Source: Acidimicrobiia bacterium
GTDB lineage: Bacteria; Actinomycetota; Acidimicrobiia; Acidimicrobiales; Bin134
Assembly (NCBI GenBank): GCA_022822905.1
Contig: JAJDYE010000041.1
Coordinates: 124,001-188,000, forward strand
Length of the DNA: 64,000 nucleotides
Direction of reading: 5' to 3'
Within the stretch, counting starts at the first letter, position 1. Every line of letters begins with the position of its first letter. A model generated the notes under the pieces. It made no database searches. It saw only the letters and a program-made list of their open reading frames with translations, and was not told where the DNA came from. This document shows positions 1 to 8,436 of this stretch, in pieces. The translations under genes and the position numbers were made by a program.

Positions 1-1622
1 GAGATGGTGCCGGTGGGGGCCAGCACCGTGGCCTGCGAGTTGCGAACCCCTGCGGTGTCCCCCCACTCCACCGCGGCGTCCCACGCGGCCCGGGCGGCGT
101 CGAGCACCTCTTGGGGCACCGGCTCCGCTTCCAGGCGGCTCAGCGCGTCCCGGTGCATCCGCAACACTCGCCGGGTGGGCTCTTGGTTCTCGGCGAACCC
201 CTCGAACGGTCCCAGACGGGCGGCCATTCGCCCTGAGGTCTCGTAGGCCACCCCGGTCATCAGCGCAGTGACCGACGCAGCCACACCCCGGCCCTCGTCG
301 GAGTCGTAGGCCAAGCCCAAGGCCATGAGCATGGCCCCCAGGTTGGCGTAGCCCAAGCCCAGTTGGCGGAACCGTCGGGTGGTGGCCCCGATCTGCTCAG
401 TGGGATAGTGCGAAGGGCCGACCAGTATCTCCTGGGCGACGGTCATCACCCGGACTGCGGAGCTGAAACCCTCCACATCGAATGTGCCGTGGTCGTCGAC
501 GAACGACAGCAGGTTCAAGCTGGACAGGTTGCAGGCTGAATTGTCGAGGTGGAGGTATTCCGAGCAGGGGTTGCTGGCGGTGATGCGGCCGGTTTCGGCC
601 GCAGTGTTCCACCGGTTGATGGTGGTCTCGAACTGCACCCCGGGGTCGGCGCACTCCCAGGCGGCCTCGGCTATCTGGGAGAGAAGCGACCGGGCTGACA
701 CCGTCTCCAGCACTTCGCCGGTGGTGCGGGCGGTGAGATGCCACTCCCCGTCTTCGGTCACCGCGGCCATGAACTCGTCGCTGAGCCGCACCGAGTTGTT
801 GGCGTTCTGGTACTGGATGGAGTGGACGTCGGCACCGTCGAGGTCCATGTCGAAGCCGGCATCCCGCAGCGCCCGGGCCTTGCGCTCCTCGATGGCCTTG
901 CACCAAATAAATTCCTCTACATCGGGGTGGTCGGCATCCAGAACCACCATCTTGGCCGCCCGCCGGGTCTTTCCCCCCGACTTGATGGTGCCGGCCGAGG
1001 CGTCCGCGCCTCGCATGAAGCTCACCGGGCCGCTGGGAGCGCCCCCGCCGCTCATCTTCTCCTGGCGAGACCGGATGAGGCTAAGGTTCACGCCCGCCCC
1101 CGATCCCCCCTTGAAGATCCGCCCCTCTTCCCCGTACCAGTCGAGGATCGACTCCATGGTGTCGTCTACCGCCAGGATGAAGCAGGCCGACGACTGGGGC
1201 ACCGCCCCGGGAACCCCGAGGTTGAACCACACCGGCGAGTTGAACGCGGCGCGCTGGCGGACCAGCAGCCAGCGAAGCTCATCGGCAAACGCCTCGGCTT
1301 CCTCCGGCTCGGCCAGATGCCCCGACTCGGTTCCCCACGCCACCAGCGTGTCCACCACCCGGTCGATCACCTGGCGCAGCGATGTTTCCCGCTCCGGGGT
1401 GCCCAAACCGCCCCTGAAGTACTTCTGGGCCACGATATTTCCGGCATTGACCGACCAGTTGGCCGGGAACTCCACATTGGCCTGCTCGAAGGCCACTTCG
1501 CCGTTTGCGCTGGTGATTCGGGCGTCGCGGCGATGCCAATCCACCTCTTCGTAGGGGTGGAAATCGGCGCGGCTGAAATGGCGGCTCAGGCCGATTCTGG
1601 TGCGGTCAGATGCCAGAGCCAT
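1..1622 (-). CDS. nrdJ: Vitamin B12-dependent (class II) ribonucleotide reductase, 3' part beyond window
   Basis: Reduces ribonucleotides to deoxyribonucleotides with an adenosylcobalamin-generated thiyl radical, in the cytosol. The ATG at 1620-1622 is preceded by a good Shine-Dalgarno (complement of CTCCTC, 1628-1633). About 540 codons are visible; the gene runs off the left edge, so the C-terminal part is not seen. The class II hallmarks are in order: a Cys near residue 147 (SSACFIL), a Gly-rich KGGSGAGVNLS segment near 171-181, KSGGKTRRAAKMV near 214-226, NPCSEY at 351-356 with the radical Cys and the catalytic Glu, and SACNLSSLN with a further Cys near 364. The PTGTIS motif is the last thing seen. 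NPCSEY instead of NPCGE is, as I recall, common in actinobacterial NrdJ. No nrdR gene is adjacent, although actinobacteria often place it there. Confidence 0.95.
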   Translation of the reverse strand, partial: MALASDRTRIGLSRHFSRADFHPYEEVDWHRRDARITSANGEVAFEQANVEFPANWSVNAGNIVAQKYFRGGLGTPERETSLRQVIDRVVDTLVAWGTESGHLAEPEEAEAFADELRWLLVRQRAAFNSPVWFNLGVPGAVPQSSACFILAVDDTMESILDWYGEEGRIFKGGSGAGVNLSLIRSRQEKMSGGGAPSGPVSFMRGADASAGTIKSGGKTRRAAKMVVLDADHPDVEEFIWCKAIEERKARALRDAGFDMDLDGADVHSIQYQNANNSVRLSDEFMAAVTEDGEWHLTARTTGEVLETVSARSLLSQIAEAAWECADPGVQFETTINRWNTAAETGRITASNPCSEYLHLDNSACNLSSLNLLSFVDDHGTFDVEGFSSAVRVMTVAQEILVGPSHYPTEQIGATTRRFRQLGLGYANLGAMLMALGLAYDSDEGRGVAASVTALMTGVAYETSGRMAARLGPFEGFAENQEPTRRVLRMHRDALSRLEAEPVPQEVLDAARAAWDAAVEWGDTAGVRNSQATVLAPTGTI

Positions 1623-1972
1623 CAGCACTCCTCAACGGATGCAGCTCTTATGGCGCATACCGCCTCTATTTTATCCTTGCTCGAATGAGGCTGCGGCGTG
1701 AGCGGCCAGGTCAAAGGAGCCTCGTCACGAGGCGTGCCTGCACCGGACACGCCAGCCCGCCCAAACAGCAAGCTGAACCCCTCAAGGAGTCGCCTGAACC
1801 CCACTATGGTCGTCGGCGTCAGCCACCATTCCGGCCACTCACACCGCAGCAGTACGTCACGGTAGATGATGGAGCCTGTGGACGGTAAGGAGGACAAGGG
1901 GGATTCCCTGTGGATTTCAGGTGAATATCTGGAAACATGCCCGACTGACCCGCCTGCTACCGTCGGCGGCAG
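1623..1972. other. 350-bp spacer between divergent nrdJ and RibD-C-like genes
   Basis: No convincing gene in any frame. It carries the nrdJ ribosome binding site (1628-1633) and a possible minus-strand -10 (TAAAAT, complement of 1668-1673) without a recognisable -35. I looked for an NrdR box and for a cobalamin riboswitch, both plausible ahead of a B12-dependent reductase, and recognised neither. Confidence 0.5.
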
Positions 1973-2707
1973 GTGCATCAGCTGTTTCCTCGGTTCGTCT
2001 CCGACATTGACCCGGTTTCGGTCTACGCGTCCGACAGCCGCATCCCCCACTCCAACCGGCCTTGGCTGATGCTGAACATGGTCACCTCCGCCGATGGCGC
2101 CACGTCGTCCGACGGAGTGTCGGAGGGGTTGTCGAGCCCCGAGGACCGGCGGGTGTTCTCGGCCCTCCGGGCGGTGGCCGACGTGATTCTGGTGGCGGCC
2201 GAGACCGTACGGTGCGAGGGCTACGGACCGCCCAAGACCAGCCCGGAGGTCGCCGCCAGCCGAAGGGATCGAAACCAGTCGCCGCGGCCTCGACTGGCCG
2301 TGGTGAGCGGTTCGCTGGATCTGGACTTCACCGCGCCGCTGTTCGCCGACCATCCACCGCCGATGCTGTTCACCGTGGCCGATCCGCCTGCCCACCGTTT
2401 GGCCCAAGCCGAGGCGGCCGCGGAAGTCCACCGCGTGGGCGACCACCAAGTGGACTTGGCGGAGGTGCTGCGATTGATAGGCCAATCGGGCGCCGATGTT
2501 GTGCTGGCCGAGGGAGGTCCCAGCCTCAACGGGCAGCTTCTGGCCGCCGGGCTCTTGGACGAGCTGTGCTGGACGATCTCGCCGACGCTGGCCGGCGGTG
2601 ACACGTCCCGGATGACGCGGGGCGCCCCGCCCCGGCTCGACCGTCTGCGGCTGGATCGGGTATCGGCTCAAGACCACACTCTCTTTCTGCGCTACCTCAC
2701 CCACTGA
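1973..2707 (+). CDS. RibD C-terminal domain / pyrimidine reductase family protein
   Basis: A 244-residue NADPH-dependent reductase of the RibD C-terminal (dihydrofolate-reductase-like) fold, without the deaminase domain of full RibD. Family motifs: MLNMVTSADGA near residues 33-43 (substrate loop), a DVILVAAETVR segment near 90-100, and VVLAEGGPSLNGQLL near 175-190 (nucleotide-binding region), followed by LDELCWTISPTLAGG. These fit the stand-alone reductases of actinobacteria whose substrate is unknown. The start is GTG at 1973; the Shine-Dalgarno is weak. It lies alone on the plus strand, facing away from nrdJ and converging on the short membrane gene at 2739-3041. Other riboflavin genes are absent nearby (ribF is 29 kb away), so a role in riboflavin synthesis cannot be assumed. 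Confidence 0.8.
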   Translation: MHQLFPRFVSDIDPVSVYASDSRIPHSNRPWLMLNMVTSADGATSSDGVSEGLSSPEDRRVFSALRAVADVILVAAETVRCEGYGPPKTSPEVAASRRDRNQSPRPRLAVVSGSLDLDFTAPLFADHPPPMLFTVADPPAHRLAQAEAAAEVHRVGDHQVDLAEVLRLIGQSGADVVLAEGGPSLNGQLLAAGLLDELCWTISPTLAGGDTSRMTRGAPPRLDRLRLDRVSAQDHTLFLRYLTH

Positions 2708-2738
2708 CCCGGACTCTGTTCTGACGCGCCCGAACCGC

Positions 2739-3041
2739 TTATCGGCCGTCGGAGCTGACCGGCAGAGCGGTGTCGCCCATGATCACGTAGGCCGGTTCTG
2801 ACTGGGACAACCCCGCGGCCGGCGCCTCCGGCGACAGCGACCAGTGGAGCTTGCCAGCGAGGAACGAACTGGCCCACAGCACGAGAAACAAGGCGGACAC
2901 GGCCAGCGCCCTTCGGAACCAGTACACCTTGGCCGGCAATCGCCGGGATACCGGCGGCTCAGGGCAGTGGTCGGACACCAACACCAGCGCGGGCTTCAAA
3001 GCCGGCTGGGCCATAGGTTGATCAAACATGGATAAAGCCAT
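2739..3041 (-). CDS. Small single-pass membrane protein, possible truncated LysM protein
   Basis: 100 residues: a hydrophilic N-terminus, one membrane segment (about residues 43-61, ALAVSALFLVLWASSFLAG) after basic residues, then a short exported tail containing YVIMGDTALP. That tail recalls the start of a LysM domain (YVVQPGDTLW), and the layout of N-terminal stretch, Arg-flanked membrane helix and LysM matches the LysM proteins that actinobacteria keep next to lexA/nrdR/nrdJ. Here the protein stops about ten residues into the putative domain, and the neighbouring gene occupies the DNA beyond. Start ATG 3039-3041. It is either a decayed LysM protein or an unrelated small membrane protein; the LysM reading is an inference. 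Confidence 0.5.
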   Translation of the reverse strand: MALSMFDQPMAQPALKPALVLVSDHCPEPPVSRRLPAKVYWFRRALAVSALFLVLWASSFLAGKLHWSLSPEAPAAGLSQSEPAYVIMGDTALPVSSDGR

Positions 3042-3122
3042 GTGACCATTGTCCAGACCGCGGTGACAGTTACCTCGAAAGCAGGTGTCTATCTGCGGTT
3101 TCGCAAATTTCAGCCGCGTATT

Positions 3123-4187
3123 TCAAGCGGTGGTGAGCAACGATTCGAGAACGCTTCGGTAGGTCTCCACCGCGGCTCTGTCCACCCGCTCCTCGGCAGT
3201 GTGGGCCAAGGTGGATTCTCCGGGCCCGAAGTTGGCCGCGGGGATGCCCCGCTCAGCGAAGAAGGCCACGTCGGTCCATCCCAGCTTGGACTTGATCTCC
3301 AGGTCGTGGTCGGCGATCAGCCGTTGCAGCACCGGGTGGCCCAACCCCGGTGGGGCGGCCGGTGCATGCTCGGTCACCTCTAAGCCATCGTCATCGCCCA
3401 ATACAGGGGCCAACATCTCTCGCAGAATGTCCTCGGCTTCGGCGGGGCTTCGATCGGGAGCGTAGCGGTAGCCCAGCGTCACCTGGGCCCGGTCGGGCAC
3501 AACGTTTCCGGCCACGCCGCCCTCCACCGCCACCGCCTGAAGCGACTCCCGGAATTGGCAGCCGTCGATCACCGGCGTGCGGGGTTCGTATGCCTCGGCC
3601 AGTTGGAGCACCGATCCAAGCCGATGGATGGCGTTGACCCCCATCCAGGGTCGGGCGGTGTGGGCTCGAGCGCCGGCCAGCGTCACCACCGCCCGCATCG
3701 ATCCCTGGCATCCGGCCTCCACCGCTCCCCCGGTGGGCTCGCCCAGCAGAGCCACGTCGGTGGCCAGCAGGTCGGGGCGGACGTCGAACAGCTCTCGCAG
3801 TCCGCTGTCGGCCACCCTCACTTCCTCGCGGGCGTAGAACAGCCACGTCACATCCACCTCAGGCTCGGCCACCGTGGCGGCCAACTCCAGCATCACCGCC
3901 AACGCCGACTTCATGTCCGCGGCTCCGAGGCCCCACACCACATCGCCTTCGATGCGGGCCATCGCGTTGTCGTTGGGGGGCACGGTGTCGCTGTGGCCGC
4001 CGATCAGCACCCGCTGGGGTCGGCCCAGATCTGTCCGGGCCACCACATTGTCGCCCACGCGATCCACGGTGAGGCCGGGCACCGCCCGCAGCTCCTCCTC
4101 GATGAGACGGGCGATGGCTCCCTCGTTGTAGGACACCGAGGCGACATCGATCAGCTCGGCTGTTTTGGCCAGCAGATCAGCGCTCAT
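3123..4187 (-). CDS. dapE: Succinyl-diaminopimelate desuccinylase
   Basis: M20-family zinc hydrolase that removes succinate from N-succinyl-LL-2,6-diaminopimelate, the last succinylase-branch step before epimerisation. Metal-site motifs are clear: GGHSDTVPPNDN (His and Asp), GLGAADMK (bridging Asp), the catalytic Glu pair in YAREEV, LLGEPT, and a C-terminal AHTAEERV carrying the last His. The HTARPWMG segment in the middle is the dimerisation/oxyanion region. About 354 residues, typical for actinobacterial DapE. The chosen start is ATG at 4187 with a GGGCAGG-like ribosome site; a TTG at 4202 is also in frame. It is the last gene of the hflX-dapC-dapD-dapE run, 78 bp downstream of dapD. Confidence 0.93.
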   Translation of the reverse strand: MSADLLAKTAELIDVASVSYNEGAIARLIEEELRAVPGLTVDRVGDNVVARTDLGRPQRVLIGGHSDTVPPNDNAMARIEGDVVWGLGAADMKSALAVMLELAATVAEPEVDVTWLFYAREEVRVADSGLRELFDVRPDLLATDVALLGEPTGGAVEAGCQGSMRAVVTLAGARAHTARPWMGVNAIHRLGSVLQLAEAYEPRTPVIDGCQFRESLQAVAVEGGVAGNVVPDRAQVTLGYRYAPDRSPAEAEDILREMLAPVLGDDDGLEVTEHAPAAPPGLGHPVLQRLIADHDLEIKSKLGWTDVAFFAERGIPAANFGPGESTLAHTAEERVDRAAVETYRSVLESLLTTA

Positions 4188-4265
4188 TGCCTGCCCTGCC
4201 AACAGTTTCCGCCGTGTCGGAAGCCGCGGACCCGATGAAGAGGCCTACCTGTGGATAACCCATGC

Positions 4266-5090
4266 CTAAGTGGCCGCGCCGTGCTCGCGCAGTACATCGT
4301 TCATCTGGGCCTTGTCGTGGCGCTCGCCGGGCTCAAGATGCTTGATCACCAACACGCAGGGCATGCCGAATGTCCCCCCGCCGAACTCCCGAGATCGGGT
4401 GGCCGACACCGCCACCGACCAAGCAGGAACCGAGCCGCGGCCCAACTCCTCGCCGGTAGCGGAGTCGATCACCGGGATCGACCCAGTAAGCACGCACCCG
4501 GCGCCAAGCACCACGCCGTCGCCCAGCTGGGCGCCCTCGGCCACGATGCAGCGGCTGCCCACCAGACAGTCGTCTCCCACGATGACCGGGGCGGCCTGAG
4601 GGGGCTCCAGCACCCCGCCGATGCCCACCCCGCCCGAGAGATGCACGTTGGCGCCGATCTGGGCGCAGGAGCCGACGGTTGCCCACGTGTCGACCATGGT
4701 GTTGGCCCCCACCCGGGCGCCGATGTTCACGTAGCTGGGCATCATGATCACGCCCCGGTCCAAGAACGAGCCCCAGCGGGCCGACGCTCCCGGCACCACC
4801 CGAACGCCGGCAGCCTGATAGTCGGTCTTGAGGGGGATCTTGTCGGCGTATTCGAAAGGCCCCAGCTCCATGGTTTCCATTTCGGCCATGGAGAACAGCA
4901 GCAGGATGGCCTGCTTCAGCCATTGATTCACGACCACCTCGCCCTGGCCGTTCACCTCGGCCACCCGGGCCGCGCCAGTGTCCAGCAGGTGAATGGCCTC
5001 TTCCACCGCAGCCCGGGCCTCGGGATCGCCGTCGGTGATCGGCGTCCGGTCGGCCCACAGCGCCTCGATACGGGTTTGCAGATCGGTCAT
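4266..5090 (-). CDS. dapD: 2,3,4,5-tetrahydropyridine-2,6-dicarboxylate N-succinyltransferase, proteobacterial-type
   Basis: Transfers succinyl from succinyl-CoA to tetrahydrodipicolinate, committing carbon to the succinylase branch. 274 residues: an N-terminal helical domain, then a left-handed beta-helix of hexapeptide repeats around MPSYVNIGARVG, TMVDTWATVGSCAQIG and VHLSGGVGIGGVLEPPQA. These motifs and the length match the E. coli/TIGR00965 form closely, rather than the longer (about 317 aa) DapD of mycobacteria. The start at ATG 5088-5090 follows a GAGGAA-like site and lies 8 bp after the dapC stop; an upstream in-frame extension to 5123 lies inside dapC and is unlikely. Co-transcription with dapC and dapE is expected. 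Confidence 0.93.
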   Translation of the reverse strand: MTDLQTRIEALWADRTPITDGDPEARAAVEEAIHLLDTGAARVAEVNGQGEVVVNQWLKQAILLLFSMAEMETMELGPFEYADKIPLKTDYQAAGVRVVPGASARWGSFLDRGVIMMPSYVNIGARVGANTMVDTWATVGSCAQIGANVHLSGGVGIGGVLEPPQAAPVIVGDDCLVGSRCIVAEGAQLGDGVVLGAGCVLTGSIPVIDSATGEELGRGSVPAWSVAVSATRSREFGGGTFGMPCVLVIKHLEPGERHDKAQMNDVLREHGAAT

Positions 5091-5098
5091 CTCAGTGC

Positions 5099-6241
5099 TC
5101 ACTTCCTCACGGTATCGCCGCACCGGGCTGCCACTCGCTGTTCAAGCAGGTCGATTTGGGCATCAGGGGCGACCGCAGCCACTCGGGCGTAGGCAGCCCC
5201 CTGAGGCCCGTAGAACTCGCCAGGGCTGATCAGCGCGCCCAGCTCCTCGGCCACCCGGCGGGACAGCGACCAGCCGTCGCCGTCGGGCGACGCCGCCCAC
5301 AAGTACAGACCGCCGCCGGGCAGGCTCACATCGGGGGCGTAGGGCACCAGCAGCTCGCGGAGGCGGGCCAGCCGAGAGCGGTAGATGTCCCGCTGGGCGT
5401 CTACGTGGCGATCGTCGTCGAATGCCGCCACTGCGGCGGCCTGCACCGGGCCGGGTACCATCATCCCAGCGTGCTTGCGGACCTCCGACAGGTAGCCCAC
5501 CAGAACGGGATCGCCGGCGTAGAAGCCGGCCCGCATTCCGGCCAGGTTCGACCGCTTGGACAGCGAGTGCACCGCCACCACCCCTTCGGACCCTGCGCTG
5601 AGGACGCTGGCCTCGGCGGTTCGGGCCGCCTCGTCCCAGATGAACTCGATGTAGCACTCGTCGCTGAGCACCGGTACGCCGTGATGGCGGCCCCACTCCA
5701 CCGCGGCGACCAGATCGTCGATGGCGCCGGTGGGGTTGCCCGGCGAGTTCACCCACAAACACAGCGAGCGGGCGATGTCGTCGGCGTCCACCGCGCCGAG
5801 ATCGATGCGCCACTGGTGGTCGAGCGGCACGGGAACCGCCCGGCAGCCGGCCAGCGCAGCTCCCATGGCGTAGGTGGGGTAGGACACCGCCGGAAACAGA
5901 ACGGTGTCGCGACTGGGATCGCGCAACCGCAGGTAGTGGGGCACCGAGGCCACCAACTCCTTGGTGCCCACGCAGGCCGCCACCGCCGCACCGGCGGCGT
6001 CGACGCCGAACCGTCGGGCCAGCCAGTGAAGCGCGGCCTCCCGGTAGGCAAGCGACCCTATGGAGGCCGGATAGCCCCGCTCGCTGTCGGAGGCCGAGAG
6101 CGCAGCCACCACTTCCGCCGAAGGTGGATCGGAAGGTGCGCCCACCGACAAGTTCACGCATCCGCCGTCGAAGCCGTCGGCCACCGCTCGCAACTCATCG
6201 AGACGGTCGTAGGGGTATGGCGGGGGAACGAATCCGTCCAC
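5099..6241 (-). CDS. dapC: N-succinyl-LL-diaminopimelate aminotransferase
   Basis: PLP-dependent fold-type I aminotransferase converting N-succinyl-2-amino-6-ketopimelate to succinyl-DAP with glutamate. Motifs: the NSPGNPTG loop near residues 165-172, DECYIEFIWD (the Asp/Tyr that contact PLP), and HSLSKRSNLAGMRAG with the Schiff-base Lys near 229. About 380 residues. The GTG at 6241 overlaps the last base of the hflX stop; another GTG five codons upstream (6256) is also possible. Its placement between hflX and dapD identifies it as DapC rather than a general aspartate aminotransferase. Confidence 0.9.
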   Translation of the reverse strand: MDGFVPPPYPYDRLDELRAVADGFDGGCVNLSVGAPSDPPSAEVVAALSASDSERGYPASIGSLAYREAALHWLARRFGVDAAGAAVAACVGTKELVASVPHYLRLRDPSRDTVLFPAVSYPTYAMGAALAGCRAVPVPLDHQWRIDLGAVDADDIARSLCLWVNSPGNPTGAIDDLVAAVEWGRHHGVPVLSDECYIEFIWDEAARTAEASVLSAGSEGVVAVHSLSKRSNLAGMRAGFYAGDPVLVGYLSEVRKHAGMMVPGPVQAAAVAAFDDDRHVDAQRDIYRSRLARLRELLVPYAPDVSLPGGGLYLWAASPDGDGWSLSRRVAEELGALISPGEFYGPQGAAYARVAAVAPDAQIDLLEQRVAARCGDTVRK

Positions 6242-7593
6242 TACCCCACCACCCACTCTGAGAGCCGGGCCGCCGATGCCTCATCGAGGCGAGCCTGGAT
6301 CCGGTAGCCGTTTTCGTCGGAGTCGGTGGCCAGCACATGGCCGGCCCGCTGAATGGCGGCAAGCACCTCGCCTCGGGCGTAGGGCACCACCAGCTCCACG
6401 ATGAGTCCGCTGGAGCGCAGCTCATCGGCCATCGCGGCCAGCAGCTTGTCGGTCCCCTCGCCGGTGGCAGCCGAGACCACGATGGCGTCCTTGTCGGCGC
6501 CCAGCGGAATGTCCCGCCCGGCCAGCAGGTCGCACTTGTTGTACACCAGCAGCTCGGGAACCGCACCCGCGCCGATCTCCCGCAGCACTTGGCGCACCGC
6601 GGCAATGTGGGCATCAGGGTCGGGGCCGGAGGCGTCCACCACGTGCAGCAGCAGATCGGCCTCAGCAACGACATTGAGCGTGGAGCGGAACGCCTCCACT
6701 AGTTGGTGGGGCAGCTTTTGGATGAATCCGACGGTGTCGGTGAGCAGCACCCGCTCCCCGCCCGGTAGCTCGAGTCGGCGGGTGGCGGCGTCGAGGGTGG
6801 CGAACAGACGGTTTTGCACCAGCACTTCGGAGTCGGTGAGCAAGTTGAGCAGCCGGGACTTGCCCGCGTTGGTGTAGCCCACGATGGCCACCGTGCTCTG
6901 GGCCGAGCGGCGGCGGCTGCGGCTCTGCACGCTGCGGTTCTTGGCGATGTCGCGGAGTTGGGCCTCCAGCTTGTGGATGCGCCGCTGGATGCGCCGTCGG
7001 TCCACCTCCAGCTGGGTTTCGCCCGGTCCCCTGGTACCGATCCCACCGGCTTGCTGGCTGAATGCCCGGCCCCGGCGCAGGCGGGGCAGCCGGTAGCGGA
7101 GCTGAGCCAGCTCCACTTGGGCCTTTCCCTCTTGGCTGCTGGCGTTCTGGGCGAAGATGTCGAGGATCACCGCGGTGCGGTCGATGGCGGTTCGGCCGAG
7201 GATCTTCTCCAGGTTGAACTGCTGGGCCGGGCTCAACTCGTCGTCGAACACCACGGTGTCGGCGTCCACCTCTTCGCACAATTCGAGGATCTCGTCAACC
7301 TTGCCTTTTCCGATGTAGGTGGAGGGATCGGGGGCTCGGCGGCGCTGGACCAGGCGACCCATCTCGTCGGCCCCGGCGGTGTCGATGAGCTGGGCCAATT
7401 CGTCGAGTGCTGCATCGGTGCGGGCCGGGTCGGCGCCGTCGAGAGTGACGCCCACTAGCACGATCTTCTCTCGGAAGGTCCGCTCGATGAATGCCTCCGA
7501 CTCGCCGCCGTGGGTGCCGAACCCGCCTCGGTGGGTCTCTGCCTCAGCATCCCTGCCAGCGGGGCTCTGGGGGCGGTTACCGGTCTCAGCCAT
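6241..7593 (-). CDS. hflX: GTPase HflX
   Basis: Ribosome-associated GTPase that binds and splits 70S ribosomes, notably stalled or stress-damaged ones. 450 residues: an acidic N-terminal stretch, the HflX domain (STYIGKGKVDEI, VVFDDELSPAQQFNLE), an arginine-rich linker helix with GIGTRGPGETQLE, then the G domain with G1 GYTNAGKS, G3 DTVGFIQKLP and G4 NKCD. The start ATG 7591-7593 overlaps the 3' end of dapF by 8 bp, indicating translational coupling. The miaA-dapF-hflX neighbourhood is normal for actinobacteria. Confidence 0.95.
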   Translation of the reverse strand: MAETGNRPQSPAGRDAEAETHRGGFGTHGGESEAFIERTFREKIVLVGVTLDGADPARTDAALDELAQLIDTAGADEMGRLVQRRRAPDPSTYIGKGKVDEILELCEEVDADTVVFDDELSPAQQFNLEKILGRTAIDRTAVILDIFAQNASSQEGKAQVELAQLRYRLPRLRRGRAFSQQAGGIGTRGPGETQLEVDRRRIQRRIHKLEAQLRDIAKNRSVQSRSRRRSAQSTVAIVGYTNAGKSRLLNLLTDSEVLVQNRLFATLDAATRRLELPGGERVLLTDTVGFIQKLPHQLVEAFRSTLNVVAEADLLLHVVDASGPDPDAHIAAVRQVLREIGAGAVPELLVYNKCDLLAGRDIPLGADKDAIVVSAATGEGTDKLLAAMADELRSSGLIVELVVPYARGEVLAAIQRAGHVLATDSDENGYRIQARLDEASAARLSEWVVG

Positions 7594-8386
7594 AGGTCAA
7601 AGTCGCGACGTAGATCGCGGGGCCAATCAGCACCGCAGGATCCCCCACCTGTACCACCACAGGGCCCCCGGGCATCTCCACCAAGACCACCGAATCGACC
7701 ATCCCCCAATCATGGGCCGCTTGAGCCGCGGCGCATGCCCCGGTTCCGCACGACTCGGTCACACCCACGCCCCGTTCCCACACCCGCATTTCGACCCCTA
7801 TACGGTCGGGCAGCGGGCTGATGAACTCCACGTTGACCCGTCCCGCGGCATCCGACAAACGAGCTCCGTCGACGGCCACGTCCACGTCATCCACATCGGA
7901 CACCAGCACCACCAGGTGGGGATTGCCCACATCGGCGGTAGTGAACCGCAGTGCCCCCGGGTAATCGATGCTGTCCAACTTCGGGCCTGGGCCAATCGAC
8001 CCCATGTCAACGCTGGCCTTGAGCACATGAGGATCGTCGGTGGACTCGACATGCAACTCTCGTACGCCGTTATCGGTTCCAACCCGTATTTCCAATTCGT
8101 AGGAATTCTCCAGGTGAAGGCCGTTCTTCCAGATACACGCCTGGGCCAGACAGCGGATGCCGTTGCCGCTCATCTCGGCCCGGCTGCCATCGGCGTTGAA
8201 CAGCACCATCGCGACGTCGGTGTTCGCGACGTTGCTGCCGGGCAGCGCGAAAATCATGCCGTCCGCGCCGATACCGTAGTTGCGGTGGCACAGCGCCTCG
8301 GCCATGGCAGAGGCGTCTTCGGGCAAGAAGTTCACAAACGCGATCAGGAAGTCGTTTCCCAGGCCGTGGTGCTTGGACAGTTCCAT
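7586..8386 (-). CDS. dapF: Diaminopimelate epimerase
   Basis: Converts LL-diaminopimelate to meso-diaminopimelate, the cross-linking residue of peptidoglycan and precursor of lysine. 266 residues, two similar halves, cofactor-independent. The two catalytic cysteines are visible: Cys79 in EMSGNGIRCL and Cys213 in TESCGTGACA; HGLGNDF at the N-terminus and RNYGIGADGM are substrate-binding motifs. Length and motifs are typical. It lies 50 bp downstream of miaA and overlaps hflX. Confidence 0.95.
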   Translation of the reverse strand: MELSKHHGLGNDFLIAFVNFLPEDASAMAEALCHRNYGIGADGMIFALPGSNVANTDVAMVLFNADGSRAEMSGNGIRCLAQACIWKNGLHLENSYELEIRVGTDNGVRELHVESTDDPHVLKASVDMGSIGPGPKLDSIDYPGALRFTTADVGNPHLVVLVSDVDDVDVAVDGARLSDAAGRVNVEFISPLPDRIGVEMRVWERGVGVTESCGTGACAAAQAAHDWGMVDSVVLVEMPGGPVVVQVGDPAVLIGPAIYVATLTYG

Positions 8387-8436
8387 CGTCTCAGTCTGTC
8401 AAGTTCTGCCCGCTTTTCCGCGCACCATTTGCACCT

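Noticed and set aside
1623..1972. Cobalamin riboswitch ahead of nrdJ
   Set aside because: No B12 box or plausible multi-stem fold recognised by eye; a covariance-model search would be needed to exclude it.
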